DNA of 8,630 nt from CAUZSN01 sp963582345 (GCA_963582345.1 CAUZSN010000112.1:1-8630), one strand, 5' to 3'. Positions 1 through 5,562 are shown, numbered from the stretch's first letter. Notes: a model not told the origin generated them from the sequence alone. Made by a program: numbers and translations.

Positions 1-1
1 A

Positions 2-406
2 CTCAGGTTCGTGCCTCCCAATAAAAGTGCCTTTAACTATGCGTTGCTCAACTTCGATATAGCCAATCGCCAATTTCGATTCAACAATATCTTTCTGAAT
101 GGCCACACGATCAGCTTGCGCGGTCGGGGGACGGCCGGGTTCGATAGTCGCTTGCGTCTGCAATTTTTCTCGAAGTTACCTCCCGCGAAATGGCCTTTCC
201 CGTTGGTGAACCATTTGATCGATCTTGCAGGAACAGGGTGGGTTGGCGTCGAAGTGACTGGCAAGGCCGACTCGCCCAGGGCGAAGATCAAGTCGGCCCT
301 CAACATTGACGACGCTATGAAATCGTTCTTGAATGCGCTTCCACCACCCATAACACCTTTACTCCCGCTGCACATGCCACCTAGGGCAGCATCGCGGAAA
401 CGTTAA
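2..406 (+). CDS. C-terminal end of an AsmA-like envelope protein (5' end outside window)
   Basis: The frame is open from the first bases and ends at TAA 404-406, so only the last ~134 residues are visible and the GTG at 11 is probably internal. The fragment alternates short amphipathic strands with glycine turns (NIFLNGHTISLRGRGTAGFD, then GWVGVEVTGKADSPRAKI). This is the pattern of the C-terminal AsmA/DUF3971-type region, where a last beta layer ends in a V-x-V-x-G-x-x-x-x-P turn. Known members are large, inner-membrane-anchored periplasmic proteins linked to envelope lipid transport or assembly. The tail (PPPITPLLPLHMPPRAASRKR) is proline-rich then basic and looks disordered. The stop shares the TTAA at 403-406 with the stop of the convergent cyclase gene. 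The family call rests on pattern alone; another repetitive beta-rich envelope protein is possible. Confidence 0.45.
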   Translation, partial: LRFVPPNKSAFNYALLNFDIANRQFRFNNIFLNGHTISLRGRGTAGFDSRLRLQFFSKLPPAKWPFPLVNHLIDLAGTGWVGVEVTGKADSPRAKIKSALNIDDAMKSFLNALPPPITPLLPLHMPPRAASRKR

Positions 407-1257
407 TCGACACGTACGCTTCGGTGCTCAATTGCGTTCTTTCCAGCCCGCTTGACTGAGTACATCATCTCGTCGGCGGCTCGAATCAATTCAGTGACAG
501 ATTCCGGCGAGGCCGAGTATGTAACGACGCCGATACTGAACGTAACCGGCCACTTGCAGCTTTGCATCGATGCCAACAGCAAGTCTCGCAGATCTCCGAT
601 GACTGCAACCGCTGAGTTCTCAGTCGTGTCGGGTAACAGGACGGCGAACTCATCGCCACCCAGTCGAGCGACTGTATAACCATTTCGACTGGCGGCCTGC
701 ATGGTCGCAGCGATCGTCTTCAGTAATTCGTCTCCGACCAAATGTCCCCGTGTATCGTTGACGTATTTGAAGTTGTCGCAGTCGACAAAGGCAATCGTGA
801 TTGGCTGTCCAGTGTTCTGTCGCATTTCCGCTTCAGCTCGTTCTAAGAAAGCTTTACTGTTTGGCAGACCTGTCAGAAAATCGATCCGTTCCAATTTGCG
901 TTCCCGTTGTCGAGCTCGTCGAAGTGAGGAAAGGACCGCCGAAAATATTACCAACAAGACGAACTGCGAAGCCGATGCCCAAATTCCGTCGACAGTCGTA
1001 AGTTGACGGTTGGCAGAAATAGTTGTCGTGAACAAAGGCATTAGCGCACAAATCATCGAGAACCATATAGCCGGTTGAATTCCGACATACCATGCCGTCA
1101 AGAAAACACTGGGCAGATAGAACAACACCAGAAATCCTGGCCTGGTAGTCAAGACATCCAAGATTGCAGCCACGCCGACAAAGACGATAGAAGTGGCGAT
1201 TGTTAGCGACTTCGATCGCTTGAATGGGAGTAATGACGCAAACATAATTCGTAACAC
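403..1257 (-). CDS. Membrane-bound diguanylate cyclase (GGDEF)
   Basis: The protein has 284 residues and should make cyclic di-GMP from two GTP. About four hydrophobic helices fill the N-terminal third (roughly residues 17-38, 41-59, 62-80 and 92-112), followed by a basic, charged linker (RRARQRERKLER) and a GGDEF domain from ~125 (DFLTGLPN) to ~275. The metal/substrate motif DCDNFKYVND is at 159-168 and the active-site loop is ARLGGDEF at 197-204, so the catalytic motif is intact. The usual inhibitory I-site RxxD just before it is absent (RNGY at 191-194), so product inhibition through that site is unlikely. The membrane part resembles a MASE-like sensor but matches none I can name. Start is uncertain: GTG 1257 or ATG 1245, neither with a clear ribosome site. 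It overlaps the AsmA-like gene only by shared stop bases. Confidence 0.93.
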   Translation of the reverse strand: MLRIMFASLLPFKRSKSLTIATSIVFVGVAAILDVLTTRPGFLVLFYLPSVFLTAWYVGIQPAIWFSMICALMPLFTTTISANRQLTTVDGIWASASQFVLLVIFSAVLSSLRRARQRERKLERIDFLTGLPNSKAFLERAEAEMRQNTGQPITIAFVDCDNFKYVNDTRGHLVGDELLKTIAATMQAASRNGYTVARLGGDEFAVLLPDTTENSAVAVIGDLRDLLLASMQSCKWPVTFSIGVVTYSASPESVTELIRAADEMMYSVKRAGKNAIEHRSVRVD

Positions 1258-1287
1258 GACAAATAGACCAGCAGGACAACTTCAAGT

Positions 1288-1413
1288 TTACTGATACTGT
1301 TCACGAATGGCGTTGACAACGGCAGAGTCCAGATCTAGCATCACTCGGCCGAAGTTGCCGGGATCTTCGCAGGCTCGCTCCGCATACCACCCGTCGACGA
1401 GACTTGCAGAGTG
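1288..1413 (-). pseudogene. Apparent 3' remnant of a lost gene upstream of the cyclase
   Basis: Minus-strand codons from 1413 down to TAA 1288-1290 read as about 41 residues ending in DPGNFGRVMLDLDSAVVNAI then REQYQ. Codon first positions are strongly G-rich and third positions GC-rich, as in the real genes here, and the peptide is unusually protein-like. A TGA (1414-1416) precedes it and there is no plausible start with a ribosome site, so it looks like the tail of a gene whose 5' part was lost near the tRNA gene. The same frame reads on beyond that TGA towards the tRNA with protein-like residues. It ends 30 nt before the GTG start of the diguanylate cyclase on the same strand, so it may once have been its operon partner. 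Family not recognised; chance is possible. Confidence 0.38.
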
Positions 1414-1456
1414 TCAGTGACCTTGATTTTCGCACACGCTCGGTCCGCTGAACACC

Positions 1457-1545
<89 letters not shown>

Positions 1546-1818
1546 CTCTCAGTGGTTCGCAACGATGCGCAATTCACTGTCAAATTCCTCTGTTCCTTTC
1601 TCAGGGATGAGGTTGTTTCCTGCCCCCTTTTACCAACTGTAATCTGCGACTGCTCCGACGATTGTTTCCACGAGCTTTGTCGGCCAGTGCGGGATTGATC
1701 TTGAAGCTTGTAAACGTGTCGACCAATTTTGGAAGCATGTGTTACCGAATGTGCTCTCATGGTGACAGCGAAATTGTCAACGATCAAACGAGTTCCTTGA
1801 CCGGTTTGAAAGGCCAAG
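1546..1818. other. Gap with no intact gene, between tRNA-Ser and the small ORF
   Basis: No intact gene is evident. A minus-strand frame is open through this stretch and the tRNA, but it is an antisense artefact. On the plus strand, short protein-like pieces appear in different frames (for example IDLEACKRVDQFWKHVLPNV around 1700-1755), separated by stops. They could be the broken upstream part of the ORF at 1819-1965, but this is weak. No terminator with a T tract follows the tRNA. Confidence 0.3.
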
Positions 1819-1965
1819 GTGCTTTTTTCAGAAGTCGTGTCGAAAGCTGAGGCGAAAAACTGCCTTGTCACAGTTGAGCTGGTTGATCCGACGGGTTTTA
1901 CAGAAATTCTACGTTGGATGAAAGCACGATCGTATACGGTCGTGAATTTGGACGACGCCGCGTAA
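1819..1965 (+). CDS. Small 48-codon ORF or 3' remnant before the PQQ gene
   Basis: A GTG at 1819 opens a frame to TAA 1963-1965 giving 48 residues, ending VELVDPTGFTEILRWMKARS then YTVVNLDDAA. The weak ribosome site AAAGG (1809-1813) lies 5 nt upstream; an internal GTG at 1837 is an alternative. Codon first positions favour purines, as in the genuine genes, and the composition is balanced with no low-complexity run. The peptide resembles the last alpha/beta element of a small single-domain protein, which fits either a genuine small protein or the 3' end of a decayed one. It ends 36 nt before the PQQ gene and could be cotranscribed with it. A near-perfect palindrome (1925-1944) lies inside it. 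Family not recognised. Confidence 0.35.
   Translation: MLFSEVVSKAEAKNCLVTVELVDPTGFTEILRWMKARSYTVVNLDDAA
1925..1944. promoter_or_regulatory. 20-bp near-perfect palindrome upstream of the PQQ gene
   Basis: CACGATCGTATACGGTCGTG is symmetric about 1934/1935 with a single mismatched pair (T1930/G1939, a G-U wobble in RNA). It lies 58-77 nt before the PQQ gene start, a suitable place for a dimeric repressor or activator. Because it falls inside the possible small ORF 1819-1965, it could instead be a coincidence of coding sequence. Confidence 0.35.
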
Positions 1966-2001
1966 CATAAAATGTATTCGAAGCAACAAGGAAACCTTTA
2001 A

Positions 2002-3324
2002 ATGGTGCGATTCGCGGCTATTGTGACAATTTTTATTTTGGTGTTCGGATGCTCCAATGGGGGTGCATTTGAAAAACTTCTCATCGATCAGTCTATCGCG
2101 GCCGAGACAAGCTTGCGCACCAAAGTAACAACGACGGACTGGCCAATGTGGCGAGGACCGAATCGGAACGGTATTGCGGCCGATGATCAGCATCCACCGG
2201 TGTCTTGGAGTGCGACGAAAAATATCCTGTGGAAGACCACTGTGCCCGGCCGCGGACACGCATCGCCGACCGTCGTTGGCAACCGTGTTGTTCTGGCCAC
2301 TGCCTTTGAACGGCGCCAAGTTCAATCAGTCATTTGCTTCAATCGTAGGACTGGCGTACAACTCTGGAAATCCGATATCAGCAAAGGTGGTTTTCCGCGA
2401 GGCATACATTCCAAGAACACTCACGCTACTTGCACAGTTGCTTCGGACCGAGACCGTCTTTTCACCGTGTTTTGTCACCACGGAAACATTCAGGCGTCGG
2501 CCCTGAGTCTAAACGGCAAGATACTTTGGCAGCAGGTTGTCGGACCATTCGCTCCCCAGCGTCACAATCATGGTTACGCACCCTCACCGACGATTTACAA
2601 GTCACTGGTGATCATCGCGGCCGAATACGGCCGAGGCGGATATCTGGCCGGATTGGATTGCAGGACTGGAAAAGTTGTGTGGAAACAGTCTCGGCCGGCG
2701 ATGTTGAGTCACTCGTCACCAATCGTCGCCAACGTGTCAGGTCGAGATCAGTTGCTCATCAGCGGTTGCGATTTGGTTAGCGGTTTCGACCCCAACAACG
2801 GCAAACCATTGTGGTCGGTCCCGGCAACGACCATGTTGACGTGTGGCACGATGGTCTGGGACGGCGATCTTGTGTTTGCTAGCGGAGGTTATCCGAAGTC
2901 CGAAACTGTCTGTGTCCGTGTGGATGGATCGGGTCGAATTATGTGGCGGAATCGGCAGAAGTGCTATGAGCAATCGATGCTTGCCCATGACGGTTACATC
3001 TACGCCGTCAACGATGCGGGCATCGCATTCTGTTGGAATGCCGACGACGGCAGAGAAATGTGGAAGTACCGGCTGAGTGGTCCGGTCAGTGCTTCACCCG
3101 TTTTGGCCGGTGGCAACATCTATGTGTCCAATGAGCGCGGCACGACGTACGTTTTCAAAGCAAACCCCCGCAAGTTTGAATTCGTGGCCAAAAACCAATT
3201 AGGCAATGAAGCCTTTGCCACGCCAACTATCTGTGGTAACCAGATTCTATTGCGCGTGGCCCGCACTGCTTCGCGCGGACGTCGGGAATCGCTGTACTGC
3301 ATTGCAGCGACGGATGCGGAATGA
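2002..3324 (+). CDS. Exported PQQ-binding-like beta-propeller protein, possible lipoprotein
   Basis: The protein has 440 residues. ATG 2002 is preceded by AAGGAAA (1988-1994) at good spacing. Residues 4-16 are a hydrophobic signal core ending VFGC (Cys17), an approximate lipobox with Phe at -2, so lipid attachment is possible but not certain. The mature part opens with DWPMWRGPNRNG (46-57), the signature of planctomycete PQQ-like repeat proteins. It continues with propeller blades marked by strand-turn patterns such as GVQLWKSD, GKILWQQV, GKVVWKQS, GKPLWSV, GRIMWRN and GREMWKY, each ending in a conserved Trp that docks neighbouring blades. This is the BamB/quinoprotein-dehydrogenase-like fold, but many planctomycete members have no known catalytic role and may be binding scaffolds, so enzyme activity is not claimed. 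It appears to be monocistronic. Confidence 0.88.
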   Translation: MVRFAAIVTIFILVFGCSNGGAFEKLLIDQSIAAETSLRTKVTTTDWPMWRGPNRNGIAADDQHPPVSWSATKNILWKTTVPGRGHASPTVVGNRVVLATAFERRQVQSVICFNRRTGVQLWKSDISKGGFPRGIHSKNTHATCTVASDRDRLFTVFCHHGNIQASALSLNGKILWQQVVGPFAPQRHNHGYAPSPTIYKSLVIIAAEYGRGGYLAGLDCRTGKVVWKQSRPAMLSHSSPIVANVSGRDQLLISGCDLVSGFDPNNGKPLWSVPATTMLTCGTMVWDGDLVFASGGYPKSETVCVRVDGSGRIMWRNRQKCYEQSMLAHDGYIYAVNDAGIAFCWNADDGREMWKYRLSGPVSASPVLAGGNIYVSNERGTTYVFKANPRKFEFVAKNQLGNEAFATPTICGNQILLRVARTASRGRRESLYCIAATDAE

Positions 3325-3488
3325 ATTGGTTCGTTTAGTGTTGATCCGTCGCTGGATCATTCGCGTGAATTGTCAGCGCCAACGGACTGTTGCAAAATCG
3401 ACCAGTTGTGCTGGTTTCTCTAAAGGCCAATTTTCTTCCGAACATCGTAAATTGCTTCCTATTAATTGATTTCGTCACGACTCATTTT
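3325..3488. other. Gap after the PQQ gene with weak hairpins
   Basis: No gene is supported. Two small stem-loops are visible. TGATCC/GGATCA (3342-3347 with 3354-3359) has a 6-nt loop and no T tract. ACCAG/CTGGT (3401-3405 with 3411-3415) is followed by TTCTC and is the better candidate terminator of the PQQ transcript, though its stem is short. Confidence 0.3.
3401..3420 (+). terminator. Weak candidate terminator of the PQQ gene
   Basis: A 5-bp stem ACCAG-TTGTG-CTGGT is followed by TTCTC. The stem is short and the T run is interrupted, so this is only the best available hairpin downstream of the PQQ stop. Confidence 0.22.
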
Positions 3489-3505
3489 TTGGCACGTCAT
3501 ATGCA
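3489..3505 (+). promoter_or_regulatory. Candidate sigma-54 (RpoN) promoter
   Basis: TTGGCACGTCATATGCA matches the -24/-12 consensus YTGGCACGrNNNTTGCW at 13 of 14 defined core positions if the weak r is ignored and at all key ones: TTGGCACG is exact, the -12 element reads ATGCA, and GG (3491-3492) and GC (3503-3504) have the required spacing. Transcription would begin near 3515, about 90 nt before the leader ORF and 147 nt before the zinc-ribbon/STAS gene. Sigma-54 promoters need an AAA+ activator; none is encoded in the window. Confidence 0.55.
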
Positions 3506-3605
3506 GACGATGGACCGTGTTGCACGCGTTTGTCACCGGTTGTTACGAAATTCGATGACAAAGCGGTTTAGTCAGATGGAAATGAGGTTTCTTAGGAGAG
3601 ATTTG

Positions 3606-3665
3606 ATGAGCTCTACCGATGGTTATCGGTGGATCAGATCGATTCCCAAAGGGGATACGTCATGA
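3606..3665 (+). CDS. 19-residue leader ORF coupled to the zinc-ribbon/STAS gene
   Basis: The ORF encodes MSSTDGYRWIRSIPKGDTS. A strong ribosome site AGGAGAG (3594-3600) lies 5 nt before ATG 3606, better placed than for any upstream in-frame start, although the frame stays open to the left. Its TGA (3663-3665) overlaps the ATG of the next gene in an ATGA junction, the classic sign of translational coupling. The second gene's own ribosome site (AAAGGGGA, 3648-3655) lies within the leader codons, so ribosomes finishing the leader could control its access. A 9-bp hairpin sits inside the leader. The peptide is polar and basic with no signal or membrane segment, so the act of translation may matter more than the product. 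Not recognised as any family. Confidence 0.55.
   Translation: MSSTDGYRWIRSIPKGDTS
3612..3633 (+). promoter_or_regulatory. 9-bp hairpin inside the leader ORF
   Basis: TCTACCGAT (3612-3620) pairs with ATCGGTGGA (3625-3633) around a GGTT loop, with eight Watson-Crick pairs and one G-U. It lies between the leader's ribosome site and that of the zinc-ribbon/STAS gene. A ribosome on the leader would melt it, so it could tune coupling or mRNA stability. No T tract follows, so it is not an intrinsic terminator. Confidence 0.45.
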
Positions 3666-4684
3666 GTGGTTCACAGGTTGTTCAACATGCTCCACGATCG
3701 GTTGGAACAATCCACCAATGTATTCGAGATTGCAGGCCAAATCTCACTCGATCTCGAGACATCGGAAGTATGGTTGGCATCACGCCTATAGGATATTTTG
3801 TCGGGTGTCCGCACTGTGAACGTGAACTGAGAATTGATGGGAAGTACATCGGCACGCAAGTTCAATGTAAATTCTGCAGCGGAGCGTTTACGTACGAATT
3901 GTCGAAGTGCCCGCACTGCAAACGTGGACTGAGAATTGATGGGAAGTACATCGGCACACAAGTTCAATGTAAGTTTTGCAGCGGGGCGTTTAATTATGAT
4001 TTGTCAAATCGGCTCATCAATGCTCGTGCGTTCTACGCTGAGTGCGGGCATTGTTCACATGAACTGCGAATCGACAAGAAGTATTCCGGAGTGATAGTCG
4101 CCTGCAAATTCTGCAGCGGAAAAGTACTTTGCAGCGGAAAAGTACATTTGTTCTGCAGCGGAAAAGTACACTTGCAGCAGCGTCAGAATCCGACGATTTT
4201 TCGTATTGAGCGAGACGGCTCGACTTTAGTTGTCATCCCGCAGGGTGATGCCCTGCGGTTTCGATATGTCGACGTGCACCTCGAAGCGAATGCTCTCGAG
4301 CGAGAGTCGTCGGCACCGGATATTAGACTCCTTCTTATCGATTTGCGGGACGTGACGGTTATCGGATCGATCATGCTTGATGCACTCGTCAAACTCGCCC
4401 GTAATGCGACGAATGGCGGCAGACATGCTGCGTTTTGCAACGCGTCAAAGGAGATGCAAGAGATTCTCGAAACAACGAAGCTCGCGACGGTCTGGCCGCT
4501 CTACGATTCACGGGTGTCTGCAATGACGGCCCTACTTGATGACCACGATCAGCTTTCAGAACCTTTAGACATTCAATCGCAACATTACGATGTGAGTGGT
4601 CTCCTTCGTGAAGACAGGCTTCGAATCTTGGCAGTAGCGTTTCGTCCAACGACCGAGAAAGAGCGACTGCTGTTTCCGGACTAG
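3662..4684 (+). CDS. Tandem zinc-ribbon protein fused to a STAS domain
   Basis: The protein has 340 residues. ATG 3662 is chosen because AAAGGGGA (3648-3655) is 6 nt upstream and the start overlaps the leader stop; GTG 3629 is a longer but poorer option. After a ~45-residue linker come three CxxC-x16-CxxC ribbons: CPHC 49-52 with CKFC 69-72, CPHC 83-86 with CKFC 103-106, and CGHC 128-131 with CKFC 148-151. They resemble planctomycete MJ0042-type zinc ribbons. Two extra CSGKV stubs follow (Cys157, Cys165). Residues ~178-292 form a STAS (anti-anti-sigma-like) domain: the strand LLLIDLRDV, then VIGSIMLDAL with Ser236 at the position of the phosphorylated serine of SpoIIAA, then AAFCNASKEMQEILETTKLA. 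This predicts a cytosolic phospho-switch or scaffold protein with a metal-binding N-terminal part for nucleic acid or protein contact. The partner kinase is not nearby. The stop overlaps that of a minus-strand remnant. Confidence 0.8.
   Translation: MSGSQVVQHAPRSVGTIHQCIRDCRPNLTRSRDIGSMVGITPIGYFVGCPHCERELRIDGKYIGTQVQCKFCSGAFTYELSKCPHCKRGLRIDGKYIGTQVQCKFCSGAFNYDLSNRLINARAFYAECGHCSHELRIDKKYSGVIVACKFCSGKVLCSGKVHLFCSGKVHLQQRQNPTIFRIERDGSTLVVIPQGDALRFRYVDVHLEANALERESSAPDIRLLLIDLRDVTVIGSIMLDALVKLARNATNGGRHAAFCNASKEMQEILETTKLATVWPLYDSRVSAMTALLDDHDQLSEPLDIQSQHYDVSGLLREDRLRILAVAFRPTTEKERLLFPD
3806..4009 (+). repeat. Two tandem 102-nt coding repeats (zinc-ribbon units 1 and 2)
   Basis: Units 3806-3907 and 3908-4009 are directly adjacent and differ at roughly 14 of 102 positions. 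They share an uninterrupted identical core of about 30 nt around 3828-3857 and 3930-3959. Most differences are at third codon positions. The third ribbon (from 4043) is much more diverged at DNA level and is offset by an 11-codon insertion, so units 1 and 2 are the younger duplication. Confidence 0.9.
4112..4169 (+). repeat. Three copies of a 16-nt in-frame repeat
   Basis: TGCAGCGGAAAAGTAC occurs identically at 4112-4127, 4130-4145 and 4154-4169, with starts 18 and 24 nt apart, so the frame is kept. Each encodes Cys-Ser-Gly-Lys-Val. The first belongs to the closing CKFC of ribbon 3; the others are extra stubs with lone cysteines. Perfect identity points to recent slippage or a selected motif. 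Confidence 0.92.
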
Positions 4685-5013
4685 TTACATTCGTTGTCAT
4701 CATCCAGCAATTCAAGCAGTCGCGATTTGATACGCGAATCGTCCGAACAATAAGATCGGATGAACTTTGCCACAGATTTTGGTTTGGATCATTGAAGCGC
4801 TCAAGCAGTACAGTTGCAATTCTGGGTCGTGAGACTGCAACAAGAACAGCAACGTATTCGCGCGCACTATTTGGTTCAGTCGTGTCTCGTACAACGGCTT
4901 TTAAAGCCGACGGTAACTGATCCTAGAGCCGTGCTTCCTGCCTCTCCGAATTCGGAATTCGTGCGGTTCACAAATTCCGCGACCGATGGGTCCGGTGGTT
5001 CATATTCAGTCAT
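4681..5013 (-). pseudogene. Probable frameshifted small gene on the minus strand
   Basis: Three coding-like pieces lie in order on the minus strand. Piece 1 starts at ATG 5013 (MTEYEPPDPSVAEFVNRTNS) and runs to about 4922. Piece 2, in another frame, runs from ~4922 to ~4727 (REYVAVLVAVSRPRIATVLL then ERFNDPNQNLW). Piece 3 is back in the first frame (SRIKSRLLELLDDDNECN) and ends at TAG 4681-4683. Joined, they give about 110 residues with purine-rich first codon positions and alternating amphipathic helices, loosely HEAT-like. Two compensating indels are needed. The stop shares CTAG (4681-4684) with the stop of the zinc-ribbon/STAS gene, the same tail-to-tail arrangement seen at 403-406. No ribosome site precedes the ATG. 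Family not recognised; sequencing error or chance remain possible. Confidence 0.4.
4895..4909. repeat. Short perfect inverted repeat
   Basis: CGGCTTTTAAAGCCG is a 7-bp inverted repeat around one central base, inside the minus-strand remnant. No T tract follows on either strand, so it is not called a terminator. Confidence 0.4.
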
Positions 5014-5131
5014 CGCGCTAATGCTTGCAGAAGTGTGTTAGCGTTGGCCACGTATTGGTTTGATCCAACTTGTTCGTCCTAGGAGAGACGGTCTACGAAA
5101 AATGGGAAAATGAGCATGGGGAATTGAACCG

Positions 5132-5276
5132 TTAAACGTCAGGACCAACCGGAATCGCCTGTAACCGACGTTCCACCGTTCTAACGCTATCGGTTAGCTT
5201 TTTAGCAATCGCCATGTTCAAGTAGCCTTCCAGATTTCACAAAACTTTGCGATTCGCCAGTTTCGGAAATCGTCAT
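5132..5276 (-). pseudogene. Coding-like minus-strand fragments, possibly one broken small gene
   Basis: On the minus strand, ATG 5276 starts MTISETGESQSFVKSG. Near 5225-5235 the coding-like reading moves to another frame and continues LEGYLNMAIAKKLTDSVRTV then ERRLQAIPVGPDV, ending at TAA 5132-5134. The second piece alone can start at ATG 5215, preceded by GGAAGG, and would then be a 27-residue peptide. Its codons have purines at about two thirds of first positions. Read together with one indel, the gene would have about 48 codons. It lies upstream of, and on the same strand as, the remnant at 4681-5013, suggesting a dead two-gene operon. No family is recognised. Confidence 0.33.
5181..5203 (+). 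terminator. Weak hairpin with T run
   Basis: CTAAC (5181-5185) pairs with GTTAG (5193-5197) around a 7-nt loop and is followed by CTTTTT. The stem is weak (two G-C pairs), and no plus-strand gene immediately upstream needs it. Confidence 0.2.
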
Positions 5277-5562
5277 TTACGGATGTCCAGAATCAGGCTT
5301 TTCAAGATACTCGGTGCCACAGATTTTTTCGTTATCACACGTCAAGATGTTGCTTCCAATCGTTGACGCGCCGACCGGGCAATTTGAGAAAAATAGAGCA
5401 TCTAGGGCATTGCATTTTACTGCTGTCGGCTTTTCAAGCTGTTTGTCGATTAACAGATTGGAGGAGGTAACGGATTTCCAGTGGACTGTGGGCCAAAGTC
5501 ATTCGTAAGGCAAACGTTTTGCAAAGCGATGGAGAAAGGTTCACGTGAAAGGAGTGAAGGTC

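Larger units (their letters stand above)
5014..5562. other. Gap between the remnant and the second STAS gene
   Basis: No intact gene is supported. The stretch contains minus-strand coding-like fragments (5132-5276, listed separately), a weak hairpin with a T run at 5181-5203, and a purine-rich GGAGGAGGT at 5460-5468 that looks like an excellent ribosome site but has only GTG 5481, 12 nt on, as a partner start. The frame from there conflicts with the STAS gene and is not called. Confidence 0.35.

Noticed and set aside
854..1285. 143-residue minus-strand ORF overlapping the cyclase
   Set aside because: Alternative frame of the GGDEF gene, which has clear conserved motifs in its own frame.
3325..3423. 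In-frame continuation of 32 codons after the PQQ stop (IGSFSVDPSLDHSRELSAPT...)
   Set aside because: The PQQ protein ends naturally at LYCIAATDAE as relatives do; no reason to invoke readthrough.
3390..3605. Upstream extension of the leader ORF to 91 codons
   Set aside because: No ribosome site at the earlier starts, and it would begin upstream of the predicted sigma-54 transcript start.
4112..4169. Short direct repeats considered as a CRISPR fragment
   Set aside because: Repeats of 16 nt with 2- and 8-nt gaps, in frame within a gene; no spacers of CRISPR size.
4389..4715. 108-residue minus-strand ORF opposite the STAS domain
   Set aside because: Shadow frame of a well-supported STAS gene, with serine/arginine-rich antisense composition.
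5044..5060. Sigma-54-like TTGGCCACGTATTGGTT upstream of the second STAS gene
   Set aside because: The -12 GC is replaced by GT and the -24 core has several mismatches; it is also over 500 nt from the gene.
5117..5200. tRNA-like stretch on the minus strand, with GGTTCAATTCCCC resembling a T arm and TAGCGTTAGAAC resembling a D arm
   Set aside because: The T stem and acceptor stem do not pair and the anticodon loop has the wrong size; the same bases read better as a minus-strand coding fragment.
5314..5508. 64-residue plus ORF ahead of the second STAS gene
   Set aside because: GTG start without a ribosome site and no recognisable family; could be a remnant but support is too thin to list.
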